Shown here: positions 1-8,067 of the stretch, in pieces
Layout: the number at the start of each line of letters is the position of its first letter
Numbering within the stretch: the stretch's first letter is position 1
NCBI GenBank assembly: GCA_902489665.1
Contig: CABUAT010000021.1
Coordinates: 1-35,386, forward strand
Direction of reading: 5' to 3'
DNA from: an uncultured Collinsella sp.
GTDB taxonomy: Bacteria; Actinomycetota; Coriobacteriia; Coriobacteriales; Coriobacteriaceae
Length of the DNA stretch: 35,386 bases
Translations under genes and position numbers: made by a program
Notes under the pieces: generated by a model
Databases searched by the model: none
Told to the model about the DNA's origin: nothing
Seen by the model: only the letters and a program-made list of their open reading frames with translations

Positions 1-18
1 CGTAGCGGGTGGTTTAAA

Positions 19-51
19 GCTGGCCGCTGCGCGGCCAGCAGACTAAAGTCT
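19..51. other. Two tandem hairpins beyond the secG terminator
   Basis: Two adjacent perfect inverted repeats are visible. One has 9-bp arms GCTGGCCGC/GCGGCCAGC with a 3-nt loop (19-39), and the other is AGACT-AA-AGTCT (40-51). Read on the minus strand the first is followed by TTTAAA, so it could be a weak terminator or part of the leader of a gene beyond the left edge. No CDS can be assigned in 1-53. Confidence 0.5.
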
Positions 52-53
52 TG

Positions 54-83
54 AACAAAATGGGTCCCGCACTTGCGGGACCC
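54..83 (-). terminator. Rho-independent terminator after secG
   Basis: Nine-bp perfect stem GGGTCCCGC/GCGGGACCC (62-70 with 75-83) with a 4-nt loop. On the minus strand it is followed by ATTTTGTT. The plus strand also has CCCTTTT after the stem, so it may work in both directions. It lies about 25 bp after the secG stop. Confidence 0.85.
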
Positions 84-109
84 TTTTCAAGTATTTATGC
101 GGTTCGTGA

Positions 110-364
110 TTAGTAGCCCACGATGCCCTGCGGGAAGAAGAACATGCACAGCACGACGCACACGGCAAACACGACAGCCATGATGACGGTCAGGCGGTCA
201 AGGTTCTGCTCCATAACGCCCGTGGCAGAGCTGGAGTTATACAGCGAGCTGGCAATCATATCCGAAACGCCGGTACCCTTACCGGAATGCATCAGGACGA
301 GAATCGTCAGCGCCACGGCAGAAACAGCCCAAACGACAAACAGAAGAATCTGGAACGGACCCAT
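110..364 (-). CDS. secG: Preprotein translocase subunit SecG
   Basis: An 84-residue protein with the SecG layout: an N-terminal membrane helix (about residues 4-24), a short Gly/Ser-rich cytoplasmic loop containing the family-typical HSGKGTGVSD stretch (about 26-35), and a second helix (about 58-77). SecG joins SecYE in the plasma membrane and helps SecA-driven export. The start is supported by AAGGAG seven bases upstream. It is the last gene of the glycolytic run, and secG following tpiA/gpm genes is a common arrangement in Gram-positive bacteria. The gpmI terminator separates it from gpmI, so it probably also has its own promoter in the 164-bp gap, though I could not identify a convincing one. 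Confidence 0.93.
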   Translation of the reverse strand: MGPFQILLFVVWAVSAVALTILVLMHSGKGTGVSDMIASSLYNSSSATGVMEQNLDRLTVIMAVVFAVCVVLCMFFFPQGIVGY

Positions 365-467
365 AGATAAGCTCCTTAATAGAACAGTTCAAACTCCAGT
401 ACTGTACCACAATCCCCCGCTCTCCCCTACCTGCCACTCAAGGACGGGGTGGAAATGGCAGAAATAC

Positions 468-501
468 CAAAAAGGGGGTTGTCCGGTTGTGGACAACCCC
501 C
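468..501 (-). terminator. Rho-independent terminator after gpmI
   Basis: Eleven-bp perfect stem GGGGGTTGTCC/GGACAACCCCC (474-484 with 491-501), loop of 6, followed on the minus strand by TTTTT. It is 28 bp past the gpmI stop and ends the pgk-tpiA-gpmI transcript. Confidence 0.92.
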
Positions 502-528
502 TTGCTAGAAAACGGTATTTGTTTTCTA

Positions 529-2082
529 TTAGGCCTCGGTAGCGAGCACGCGGCCCGTCATCTCGGCGGAAGGCTCAATACCAGCCATGGTGAGCATGGT
601 CGGAGCGATATCGGAAAGACGGCCGTCCTCGATACCGGTGAGCTTGGCCTTCTCATCAACGATGATGAGCGGCACGCGGTTGGTGGTGTGAGCCGTAAAC
701 GGATGCTTGGAGCCGTCGGAAGCAACGTCAAACATGTGATCGGCGTTGCCGTGGTCGGCGGTAATCAGTGCAAAGCCGCCCTTGGCGAGAATCGCCGGGA
801 CAACCTTGGACAGGGCATCGTCAACAGCCTCAACGGCCTTAACGGCAGCGTCGAAGACACCGGTGTGACCAACCATGTCGCAGTTCGCGAAGTTCACGAT
901 GTAGAAATCAGCGCGATCCTCGTTGATGGCGGCGACGAGCTTCTCGGTAACCTCGGGAGCGCTCATCTCGGGCTGCAGATCGTAGGTAGCAACCTTGGGG
1001 GAAGCGACGAGCACGCGCTCCTCGCCCTCCTTGGGCTCCTCGATGCCACCGTTGAGGAAGAACGTCACGTGGGCGTACTTCTCGGTCTCGGCAGTGTGCA
1101 GCTGCTTCAGGCCATTGGCGGCGATAACGTCGGCCAGGACGTTCTCGGGGAACGTCTTGGGGAAGGCGACCTCGACGTCAAACGTCGGATCATACTCGGT
1201 CATCGTCACAAAGTGCGAAAGCTTGATCTGCTCGCGCTCAAAGCCGTCGAACTCCTTGTCCGTGAACACGCGGGTCATCTGACGAGCACGGTCGGGACGG
1301 AAGTTGAAGAAGATGGCCGCGTCGCCCTCGTGAATGCCCTCGTTGTGGGCAGCGAAGGGCTCGACGAACTCGTCGCCGCGCGGGTCCTTCTCGTAGTAGG
1401 CCTTGATACCGGCAACGGGGTCGGTATCAGCATCGGACGCGTTGACCATGACGTCGTAGGCGCGCTGGATGCGCTCCCAACGATTATCGCGGTCCATGGC
1501 CCAATAACGGCCCGAGACGGTGGCAACGCGAGCGTCGCAACCGGTCTCCTCGGAGATCTTAGCCAGGAAAGCGCAGAACTCACTCATGTAACCGGCACCG
1601 GACTGCGGGTCAACGTCGCGACCATCCATGAAGGCGTGGACGCGAACGGTCTTGACACCGTGCTCGGCAGCCATCTTGACCAGAGCCTCGACGTGGTTCA
1701 TGTGAGAATGAACACCGCCAGGGCTCATAAGGCCCATGAGGTGGAGAGTCTTACCGTCAGCCTTGACATCGTCCATAGCCTTGACGAAAACCTCGTTCTT
1801 GGCGATGGAACCGTCCTTGATGGCATTGTTGATGCGCGAAAGCTCCTGGAACACGATGCGGCCGGCACCGATGTTGAGGTGACCCACCTCGGAGTTACCC
1901 ATCTGGCCGTCGGGAAGGCCCACGTCCTCGCCCGAAGCACCGAGCGTGGTGTGGGGGTACTTCTCGTACAGGCCATCAAGGAAGGGCGTCTTGGCAGCGG
2001 CGACGGCGTTCTCGCCATCGGCCGGAGCCAGGCCGCAGCCATCCATGATAATCAGGAGTGCAGGAAGATGACGTTGTGCCAT
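529..2082 (-). CDS. gpmI: 2,3-bisphosphoglycerate-independent phosphoglycerate mutase
   Basis: A 517-residue cytosolic enzyme of the alkaline-phosphatase-like superfamily that interconverts 3- and 2-phosphoglycerate using two Mn2+ ions. Visible hallmarks are the N-terminal metal ligand Asp14 in LLIIMDGCG, the phosphorylated nucleophile Ser64 in MGNSEVGHLNIGAGR, the substrate-binding segments HSHMNH and FMDGRDVDP, and the C-terminal ligand motifs ANCDMVGHTG and TADHGNADHM. The length fits the family (about 510). The ATG is 5 bp after the tpiA stop, with a short AGGA ahead of it, so the two genes are almost certainly cotranscribed and coupled. No cofactor-dependent mutase is seen in the window, so this probably serves lower glycolysis and gluconeogenesis. 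Confidence 0.97.
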   Translation of the reverse strand: MAQRHLPALLIIMDGCGLAPADGENAVAAAKTPFLDGLYEKYPHTTLGASGEDVGLPDGQMGNSEVGHLNIGAGRIVFQELSRINNAIKDGSIAKNEVFVKAMDDVKADGKTLHLMGLMSPGGVHSHMNHVEALVKMAAEHGVKTVRVHAFMDGRDVDPQSGAGYMSEFCAFLAKISEETGCDARVATVSGRYWAMDRDNRWERIQRAYDVMVNASDADTDPVAGIKAYYEKDPRGDEFVEPFAAHNEGIHEGDAAIFFNFRPDRARQMTRVFTDKEFDGFEREQIKLSHFVTMTEYDPTFDVEVAFPKTFPENVLADVIAANGLKQLHTAETEKYAHVTFFLNGGIEEPKEGEERVLVASPKVATYDLQPEMSAPEVTEKLVAAINEDRADFYIVNFANCDMVGHTGVFDAAVKAVEAVDDALSKVVPAILAKGGFALITADHGNADHMFDVASDGSKHPFTAHTTNRVPLIIVDEKAKLTGIEDGRLSDIAPTMLTMAGIEPSAEMTGRVLATEA

Positions 2083-2087
2083 ATGTC

Positions 2088-2855
2088 CTACTCGCCTGCC
2101 TTGACGACCATAGAGGCGAAGTCGGCAGCCTTGAGCGAAGCGCCGCCCACGAGGGCGCCGTCAACGTCGGGCTTGGCGACGAGCTCGGCGATGTTGCCGG
2201 GCTTGGCGGAACCGCCATACAGCACGCGGATGCCGTTAGCGAGCTCCTCGCCGAACATCTCCTTGAGGGTCTCACGGATAGCACCGCAGACCTCCTGAGC
2301 GTCCTCGGCGGTAGCGGTCTTGCCGGTGCCGATGGCCCAGATGGGCTCGTAGGCGACGACGACCTGCTTGGGGCAGGTGATCTCAAGACCAGCAAGGCCA
2401 GCCTTGACCTGGTTCACGACGTGCTCGACATAGGTGCCAGCCTCGCGGACCTCGAGGGACTCGCCGCAGCAGAAGACGGGAACAAGGCCGGCGGCAACGA
2501 GAGCCTTAGCCTTCTTGTTCTGGTCCTCGTCGGTCTCGTGGAAGTAGTCGCGACGCTCGGAGTGACCGATGATGCAGTAGGTGCAGCCAGCGGACTTGAG
2601 CATGTCGCAAGAGGACTCACCGGTGAAGGCACCCTTGGCCTCCCAGTACACGTTCTGTGCACCGAGGGCGATGGGGGCAGCCTGAATACGGTCATGAACC
2701 GTGGTGATGTCGATGGTCGGAGGGCAGACGAGCACCTCGACGCCGGCCGGAACCTCGGGCAGAGCCTGAGCCAGCTCGTCGGCGAGCTTGGCGGCCTCGG
2801 CGACGTCGTTGTTCATCTTCCAGTTACCAGCGATAAGAAGGGTGCGATTAGGCAT
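2088..2855 (-). CDS. tpiA: Triosephosphate isomerase
   Basis: A 255-residue TIM-barrel enzyme interconverting dihydroxyacetone phosphate and glyceraldehyde-3-phosphate. Active-site residues are present: Asn11 and Lys13 in AGNWKMN, His98 in IIGHSERR, and Glu170 in YEPIWAIGTGK, the last beginning the mobile loop 6. The phosphate-binding YGGS is near the C terminus. I chose the ATG at 2855, which gives MPNRTLLIAGNWKMN. A longer frame adds 21 unlike-family residues encoded within pgk. This ATG overlaps the pgk stop by 8 bases (ATGCCTAA), which indicates translational coupling in a pgk-tpiA-gpmI operon. Confidence 0.97.
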   Translation of the reverse strand: MPNRTLLIAGNWKMNNDVAEAAKLADELAQALPEVPAGVEVLVCPPTIDITTVHDRIQAAPIALGAQNVYWEAKGAFTGESSCDMLKSAGCTYCIIGHSERRDYFHETDEDQNKKAKALVAAGLVPVFCCGESLEVREAGTYVEHVVNQVKAGLAGLEITCPKQVVVAYEPIWAIGTGKTATAEDAQEVCGAIRETLKEMFGEELANGIRVLYGGSAKPGNIAELVAKPDVDGALVGGASLKAADFASMVVKAGE

Positions 2856-4038
2856 CGAGAAGCGCCTCCACTCCGGGCAGGGCCTTACCCTCGACGAGCT
2901 CCATGGAAGCGCCACCACCGGTGGAGATCCAGCTCATCTTGTCGGCCAGGTTGAACTTGTTGACAGCTGCGACAGAGTCGCCACCGCCGATGATCGAGGT
3001 GCAGTCGGCATCGGCGACAGCCTCGGCGATAGCCTGGGTGCCGTGAGCGAAGTTGTCGAACTCGAAGACGCCCATGGGACCATTCCAGAACACAGTCTTG
3101 GCGCCCTTGACGGCCTCGGCGTAAAGCTCCTCGGTCTTGGGGCCGATGTCCATACCCTCACGATCGTCGGGGATAGCGTCGGAAGCGACAACCTCGGGGA
3201 CAGCGTCCTCGCCAAAGTGATCGGCAACGCGGTTGTCGATGGGGAGCAGGATCTTGACGCCCTTCTCCTCGGCCTTCTTGAGCATCTCGCCAGCGCGCTC
3301 GACCCAGTCCTCTTCCTTGAGGGACTGACCGACGGACAGGCCCTGAGCCAGGAAGAAGGTGTAGGCCATACCGCCACCGATGATCAGGGTGTCAGCAGAG
3401 TCGATGAGGTGATCGAGAACGCCGATCTTGGAGGAAACCTTGGAACCGCCGACGATGGCGACGAAGGGGCGCTCGGGCTCGGCGAAGATGCCGGTCAGCG
3501 TGTCGACCTCCTTCTCGAGCAGGAAGCCGGCGACGGCAGGCAGGTAAGCGGCGGGGCCCACGACGGAACCCTGGGCGCGGTGAGCGGTGCCGAAGGCATC
3601 GAGAACGAAGACGTCACCATAGGAAGCGAGCTTCTTGGCGATCTCGGGATCGTTCTTCTTCTCACGCTTATCGAAGCGGACGTTCTCGAGAACGAGGACC
3701 TTGCCCGGCTCGACGGCGGCAACAGCCTCAGCAGCCTTCTCGCCGTAGGTGTCGGCGACAAAGGCAACGTCGAGACCAGAGAGCTCGGCGAGCTTCTTGG
3801 CGACAGGCTCAAGGGAGAGCTCGGGCTGGAAGCCGGTGCCCTCGGGACGGCCGAGGTGGCTCATGAGGATGACGCGAGCGTTGTGCTCAACGAGATAGTT
3901 GATGGTGGGCAGGGCAGCCTTGATACGGGTGGTGTCGCCAACGACGCCATCCTTGATAGGCACGTTGAAGTCAACGCGGACGAGAACGCGCTTGCCGTCG
4001 ACATCGATGTCGCGAACGGTCTTCTTGGTAAAGGCCAT
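2848..4038 (-). CDS. pgk: Phosphoglycerate kinase
   Basis: A 396-residue two-domain kinase transferring the acyl phosphate of 1,3-bisphosphoglycerate to ADP. Seen in order: the RVDFNVP signature (21-27), SHLGRPEG, the ENVRF motif with Arg, the nucleotide-domain GGSKVSSKIGVL, FWNGPMGVFE, and the C-terminal glycine-rich GGGDSVAAV and STGGGASMEL. Length is normal. I set the start at the ATG at 4038 because AAAGGTAG lies just upstream; a frame extension of 12 residues has no such support. It is first of the pgk-tpiA-gpmI operon and follows gap through a terminator, so its level could differ from gap. Confidence 0.97.
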   Translation of the reverse strand: MAFTKKTVRDIDVDGKRVLVRVDFNVPIKDGVVGDTTRIKAALPTINYLVEHNARVILMSHLGRPEGTGFQPELSLEPVAKKLAELSGLDVAFVADTYGEKAAEAVAAVEPGKVLVLENVRFDKREKKNDPEIAKKLASYGDVFVLDAFGTAHRAQGSVVGPAAYLPAVAGFLLEKEVDTLTGIFAEPERPFVAIVGGSKVSSKIGVLDHLIDSADTLIIGGGMAYTFFLAQGLSVGQSLKEEDWVERAGEMLKKAEEKGVKILLPIDNRVADHFGEDAVPEVVASDAIPDDREGMDIGPKTEELYAEAVKGAKTVFWNGPMGVFEFDNFAHGTQAIAEAVADADCTSIIGGGDSVAAVNKFNLADKMSWISTGGGASMELVEGKALPGVEALLDA

Positions 4039-4061
4039 GTTTGCTTCTACCTTTCGTACGT

Positions 4062-4084
4062 GTCTGCCTCCCATTACGGCAGAC
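4062..4084 (-). other. Hairpin in the pgk leader
   Basis: Seven-bp perfect stem GTCTGCC/GGCAGAC (62-68 with 78-84) around a 9-nt loop. It sits between the gap terminator and the pgk ribosome-binding site. It may be an RNA-stability or processing element at the 5' end of the pgk message; no T-tract, so not a terminator. Confidence 0.45.
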
Positions 4085-4094
4085 GATTTCTTAT

Positions 4095-4143
4095 AAAAAG
4101 GGCGCGACCCTAGGGTGTAAGCCCTATAAGGCCGCGCCCTTCT
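4095..4143 (-). terminator. Rho-independent terminator after gap
   Basis: Arms GGGCGCG (4100-4106) and CGCGCCC (4133-4139) enclose a partly self-paired loop, with TTTTT on the minus strand. It lies about 35 bp downstream of the gap stop and separates gap from pgk. Confidence 0.8.
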
Positions 4144-4178
4144 TTAGACGCTCAACGAGCTATTCGCTAAAAGCTAAA

Positions 4179-5204
4179 TTAAGCAACGAACTTCTCGAAG
4201 TACTTGATGGTGCGGACCATCTGAGAGGTGTAGGAGTTCTCGTTGTCGTACCAAGAGGTGACCTGAACGAGGGTCTGACCGTTGCCGAGGTCAGAGCACA
4301 TGGTCTGAGTGGCGTCGAAGATGGAGCCGTGGGTCTCGCCGATGATGTCGGTGGAGACGATGTCGTCCTCGTTGTAGCCGAAGGTCTCGGAGATGGTGGC
4401 AGCGTAGGCCTTCATAGCGGCGTTGACCTCGTCGACGGTGACCTTCTTGTCAACGACAGCGTAGAGGTTGGTGATGGAGCCGGTCGGCGTCGGGACCCGC
4501 TGGGCGGCACCGATGAGCTTACCGTTGAGCTCGGGGAGAACCAGGCCGATAGCCTTGGCAGCACCGGTGGTGTTGGGGACGATGTTAACGGCGCAGGCGC
4601 GGCTACGACGCTTGTTGCCCTTGCGCTGCGGGCCGTCGAGCGGCATCTGGTCGCCAGTCCAGGCGTGAATGGTGGTCATGATGCCGGACACGATGGGAGC
4701 GAAGTCGTTCAGACCCTTGGCCATCGGGGCGAGGCAGTTGGTGGTGCAGGAAGCAGCGGAGATGATGTTGTCCTCAGCGGTCAGCGTCTCATGGTTGACG
4801 TTGTACACGATGGTGGGCAGATCGCTGCCAGCCGGAGCGGAGATGACGACCTTCTTGGCGCCAGCGTTGATGTGGGCCTGAGCCTTAGCCTTGCTGGTGT
4901 AGAAGCCGGTGCACTCGAGAACGACGTCAACGTCGAGGTCGCCCCAAGGCAGGTTGTTGGCGTCGGCCTCCTTGTAGATCTTGATCTCCTTGCCGTCAAC
5001 GGTGATGGAATCCTCGCCAGCAACGACCTCGTGATCGCGAGCGTAGTTGCCCTGCGTGGAGTCGTACTTCAGCAGGTAAGCGAGCATATCGGGAGAGGTG
5101 AGGTCGTTGATAGCGACGATCTCGGAGCCCTCATGACCGAACATCTGACGGAAAGCCAGACGACCGATGCGACCGAAGCCGTTAATAGCAACCTTTACTG
5201 CCAT
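4179..5204 (-). CDS. gap: Glyceraldehyde-3-phosphate dehydrogenase (phosphorylating)
   Basis: A 341-residue enzyme oxidising glyceraldehyde-3-phosphate with NAD and phosphate. The Rossmann motif INGFGRIGRLAFR is at 7-19, and the following IND (Asp34) points to NAD rather than NADP preference. The catalytic Cys153 lies in SAASCTTNCLAP and the general-base His180 in MTTIHAWTGD. The start at 5204 is backed by GAAAGGAG six bases upstream; upstream in-frame extension lies in AT-rich leader. It is monocistronic by layout, with its own AT-rich upstream region and a terminator. A TTAAAACGTTTTAA palindrome about 135 bp upstream may be a sugar-responsive operator. Confidence 0.97.
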   Translation of the reverse strand: MAVKVAINGFGRIGRLAFRQMFGHEGSEIVAINDLTSPDMLAYLLKYDSTQGNYARDHEVVAGEDSITVDGKEIKIYKEADANNLPWGDLDVDVVLECTGFYTSKAKAQAHINAGAKKVVISAPAGSDLPTIVYNVNHETLTAEDNIISAASCTTNCLAPMAKGLNDFAPIVSGIMTTIHAWTGDQMPLDGPQRKGNKRRSRACAVNIVPNTTGAAKAIGLVLPELNGKLIGAAQRVPTPTGSITNLYAVVDKKVTVDEVNAAMKAYAATISETFGYNEDDIVSTDIIGETHGSIFDATQTMCSDLGNGQTLVQVTSWYDNENSYTSQMVRTIKYFEKFVA

Positions 5205-5276
5205 TGTGTCTCCTTTCGTAAGGCCCCCGCGAGCTACAGCGCCCGCCGTTGAGGCCCACAAACTAACCACTCGCCT

Positions 5277-5282
5277 AATATA
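5277..5282 (-). promoter_or_regulatory. Possible -10 element of gap
   Basis: Minus-strand TATATT, five of six matches to TATAAT, in an AT-rich stretch about 70 bp upstream of the gap start. I could not find a good -35 box at the right distance, so the promoter call rests on the -10 alone. Confidence 0.4.
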
Positions 5283-5338
5283 CCTTTTTTTTGACTTGAA
5301 TTTCACGAGAATGCTCGAAATTGAAAATCAAATTTACG

Positions 5339-5352
5339 TTAAAACGTTTTAA
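5339..5352. promoter_or_regulatory. AT-rich palindrome TTAAAACGTTTTAA upstream of gap
   Basis: A perfect 14-bp palindrome centred on CG in the whiA-gap intergenic region. It fits the general AAnCGnTT pattern of LacI/GalR/CcpA-type operators. The ten-base core AAACGTTTTA recurs at 18048-18057 upstream of the sialic-acid operon. Function is inferred from form only. Confidence 0.4.
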
Positions 5353-5397
5353 AGACTAAAATAGCAGTTAAATCCATATATAAGTCGATACTTCAAA

Positions 5398-6327
5398 CTA
5401 CCTGTTTGCTTCAATGAGCTTTTCAAGCCGTAAAACACGATGGTAGAGGGCCGACTTCGACAAGGGAGGGTCAGCCATCTCCCCCAAATCACGCAGTGAC
5501 AGATCGGGGTAGCGCTCGCGCAGGTCGCAAAAGACCGCCAAGGCATCCGGAAGCGCATCGCGAAGGCCACGCTGCTCGAGCTCATCGATCAACGCAAGCT
5601 GATGCTGGGCGGCACCGGCGCTTCTGGTCTGGTTGGCGAGCTCGGCGTTCACGCGACGGTTTACGTCGTTCTTAACCAATTTGACCGCGCGCGCTTCCTC
5701 GATCTCGGCAACGCTGCGCTTGGCGCCGACCAGCTTTAGGAGCTGCTCGATCTCCTCGGCGCTCTTAATGTACACGGCATATGACCCCCGCCGCGCATTA
5801 ACACGAGCATGGACCCCAATCTGCTCCAACAGATCGCAAAGCCCCTTGGCATATTGCTCGCCCTGCACCGCGATCTCCAAATGAAAATCGCCGCGTGGAT
5901 CGGCCACGAAGCCGCCCGCGATGAGCGCGCCGCGGATATAGGCAAGCCTGCAGCAGGGACGGGCAACGATATGTCGGGGCACGCCGGCGACAAGTCCTCC
6001 CCTGCGGTCGAGGATGCCCAGCAGCACCAGAGCCTTATCCAGGTCTGGCTGATCAGGCAAGGTGATGAGGTAGTTTCGAACCTTATGCAATACAGATTTA
6101 CGAACGGTGAATTCCGTTTTGAGCTTAAGGATGCGATGCGTCAGTGTGATCATCGTGCGCGCGACGGCGCCCGTCTCGGTCGCGACCGTCAAACGATACC
6201 GCCCGGAGCCGGCCAGCGAAAGTGTACCGCTCACACGCGTCAGGGCGGCAAGCGTCGACAAATCGCAGTATTCACATTCGGGTTCGCAGCGCGCGAGTTC
6301 GTCACGCACCTCGGCGGTAAACGACAT
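5398..6327 (-). CDS. whiA: WhiA-family DNA-binding regulator
   Basis: A 309-residue WhiA protein: an N-terminal degenerate LAGLIDADG homing-endonuclease fold (about residues 1-210, including the CCRLAYIRGALIAGGFVADPRGDFHLEI stretch in two parts) and a C-terminal helix-turn-helix (about 225-305, with LSLRDLGEMADPPLSKSALYHR-type helices). In Streptomyces WhiA works with WhiB in sporulation septation; in non-sporulating Firmicutes it affects division and chromosome segregation. Its role here is unknown beyond family. The ATG is 6 bp after the rapZ stop, so both are cotranscribed. The usual partner yvcK is absent between them. Confidence 0.93.
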   Translation of the reverse strand: MSFTAEVRDELARCEPECEYCDLSTLAALTRVSGTLSLAGSGRYRLTVATETGAVARTMITLTHRILKLKTEFTVRKSVLHKVRNYLITLPDQPDLDKALVLLGILDRRGGLVAGVPRHIVARPCCRLAYIRGALIAGGFVADPRGDFHLEIAVQGEQYAKGLCDLLEQIGVHARVNARRGSYAVYIKSAEEIEQLLKLVGAKRSVAEIEEARAVKLVKNDVNRRVNAELANQTRSAGAAQHQLALIDELEQRGLRDALPDALAVFCDLRERYPDLSLRDLGEMADPPLSKSALYHRVLRLEKLIEANR

Positions 6328-6333
6328 GCAGGC

Positions 6334-7236
6334 CTATGCTTTCGTGTTGGCGCGCGACAGGTCGCGGTGGGAAATGCTCACGTGATATTGAGCGCCTTCC
6401 AAATAACGTGCCGTGGCCTCGGCGATGGCAACGCTGCGGTGTTGACCGCCCGTGCAGCCGATGGCAATAGAAAGCTGTGGCTTGCCCTCCGCGATATAGC
6501 CCGGCATCACCGTATCGAGCAGCTGCGTCCAAGCTTTCCAGAACTCCTGGGTCTTGGGATGGTCCAGAACAAAGTCGGAGACCTTCTTATCGAGACCGGT
6601 CATGGTGCGCATCTCGGGATCGTAGAACGGATTGGGCAGGAAGCGAACGTCGATCATAATGTCCGCCTCAACGGGCATACCGTGCTTAAAGCCAAACGAG
6701 AACACGTGAACGTCCATGAGCTGCTGGTCGGACAACTCGGAGAACGCCATGCGCAATTTGTTGCGCAGGGCAGAGGTACGCAGGCGGCTCGTGTCGATGA
6801 TCATATCGGCTCGGTCGCGCACACCCTGCAGCTGCAGGCGCTCGCGCTGAATCGCATCGGCCGTAGTCTCCCCCGGCTTGGCAATGGGATGGCGGCGGCG
6901 GTTTTCGCTATAACGACGGATCAGCACCTCGTCAGAGGCCTCGAGAAACACGATGTCACAGCTCATCTCGCGCTCCTCGAGTGCGGCAACGGCATCGAGC
7001 AGCTCATCGAACAAGCCCTGGCTGCGCAGGTCACAGGTGACGGCGAGATGCCTGCCCACGCCCGTATTGATGCCGACGAGCTCGGCAAGCTGGGCGATGA
7101 GACGCGGAGGCAGGTTATCGATGCAAAAATAGCCCATGTCCTCGAACACGTGCATGGCCTGTGTGCGGCCCGATCCGGACATTCCGGTGATGATGACGAT
7201 ATCGGGGATGCGCTCCGAGCGCTCCGCCGCATCCAT
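6334..7236 (-). CDS. rapZ: RapZ/YvcJ-family nucleotide-binding protein
   Basis: About 300 residues. The N-terminal P-loop GMSGSGRT (18-25), the central DNLPPRL segment, and the C-terminal GCTGGQHRSVA signature identify the family. In E. coli RapZ binds glucosamine-6-phosphate and directs decay of the small RNA GlmZ, while B. subtilis YvcJ hydrolyses GTP; which applies here cannot be seen. The start is ambiguous: 7236 follows AAAGGGAG, and an in-frame ATG at 7254 (6 more residues) follows GGGAGG at 6 bases. Only about 30 bp separate the nan operon terminator from the start, so rapZ may rely on readthrough or on a promoter inside the nanE-rapZ gap. Confidence 0.92.
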   Translation of the reverse strand: MDAAERSERIPDIVIITGMSGSGRTQAMHVFEDMGYFCIDNLPPRLIAQLAELVGINTGVGRHLAVTCDLRSQGLFDELLDAVAALEEREMSCDIVFLEASDEVLIRRYSENRRRHPIAKPGETTADAIQRERLQLQGVRDRADMIIDTSRLRTSALRNKLRMAFSELSDQQLMDVHVFSFGFKHGMPVEADIMIDVRFLPNPFYDPEMRTMTGLDKKVSDFVLDHPKTQEFWKAWTQLLDTVMPGYIAEGKPQLSIAIGCTGGQHRSVAIAEATARYLEGAQYHVSISHRDLSRANTKA

Positions 7237-7266
7237 GGCATCTCCCTTTTGCATGTGCTGCCTCCC

Positions 7267-7304
7267 GAAAACAAGCGCGGGACCCAGCAACCCGGATCCC
7301 GCGC
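7267..7304 (-). terminator. Rho-independent terminator after nanE, upstream of rapZ
   Basis: Eight-bp perfect stem GCGCGGGA/TCCCGCGC (7275-7282 with 7297-7304) with a partly paired loop, followed on the minus strand by TTGTTTT. It ends the nan operon about 50 bp after nanE and stands only 13-31 bp before the two candidate rapZ start codons. Confidence 0.85.
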
Positions 7305-7355
7305 GGTCAATTGCCTATATTGAGTATACCGCCCCGAGCGGATACGAGGCCTGTC

Positions 7356-8042
7356 TTACGCCTCAAGTGCAGCCTTGAACCAACTCGTAATACTCGTGGG
7401 GTGCGTGATGGCGGTGCCGACGACAACGGCCCAGGCGCCAGCATCGATCGCGGCGCGAGCCTCCTCGGGCGTATGCACGCGACCCTCGCAAATGATAGGA
7501 AGGCCGGGGAATTCCTCAGTCGCCTGACGCAGGAGCGGCAGGTCGGGGCCATCGGCCATGGTGCAGTCGATGGCGGCGACGCCGTGAGAAAGCGTGGTGG
7601 ATACCAGGTCAAAGCCCATATCAACAGCACGGCGAATATCCTCGATGGTGGCACAATCCGCCATCAGGAGCACACCCTCCTCGTGCAGCGGGCGGAAGGT
7701 ATCCTCGACCGTCTTGCCATCGGGGCGCGGACGATCGGTGGCGTCGATCGCCACGATATCGGCACCGGCAGCAACGCAGGCGCGAGCGTGACGCAGCGTC
7801 GGCGTGATGTAAACGCCCTCGTGCCCATCCTTCCACAGGCCGATGACGGGAACCTCACAGCGACCCTTAATGGCGGCAATGTCGGCAAGGCCCTGGCAGC
7901 GAATGGCGGCGGCGCCGCCGAGCTCGCAAGCGCGAGACATTTGCGCCATGGTCTCGGACGTACGAAGCGGCTCGCCCATATACGCCTGAACGCTCACGAC
8001 GAGCTTGCCCTTCAGGGACTGGATCAAAGGATCAACGGTCAT
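7356..8042 (-). CDS. nanE: N-acetylmannosamine-6-phosphate 2-epimerase
   Basis: A 228-residue TIM-barrel enzyme converting ManNAc-6-phosphate to GlcNAc-6-phosphate, the last step of sialic-acid catabolism before the GlcNAc pathway. Family motifs are clear: GLVVSVQ-like KLVVSVQAY (13-21), the presumed catalytic Lys71 in IGLWKDGHEGVYITPT, DATDRPRP, MADCATIEDI, STTLSHG, and Glu186 in IICEGRVHTPEEA. The length matches NanE. The ATG at 8042 is preferred; a TTG seven codons upstream overlaps the flanking palindrome. It is the last gene of the cluster, separated from nanK by a 140-bp gap that contains a large imperfect palindrome. Confidence 0.95.
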   Translation of the reverse strand: MTVDPLIQSLKGKLVVSVQAYMGEPLRTSETMAQMSRACELGGAAAIRCQGLADIAAIKGRCEVPVIGLWKDGHEGVYITPTLRHARACVAAGADIVAIDATDRPRPDGKTVEDTFRPLHEEGVLLMADCATIEDIRRAVDMGFDLVSTTLSHGVAAIDCTMADGPDLPLLRQATEEFPGLPIICEGRVHTPEEARAAIDAGAWAVVVGTAITHPTSITSWFKAALEA

Positions 8043-8067
8043 GTTCGACTCAACCTTTCTCAAAACA

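Noticed and set aside
1..53. Possible tRNA or tmRNA end near the left edge.
   Set aside because: The hairpins have no T-loop consensus, acceptor stem or CCA, so only a hairpin call is made.
371..379. GAAC-A-GTTC near secG as an SOS box.
   Set aside because: Half-site spacing is wrong for LexA (needs four bases between halves) and secG has no known SOS link.
487..2298. A 603-codon plus-strand frame across gpmI.
   Set aside because: Shadow of gpmI/tpiA codon structure without homology.
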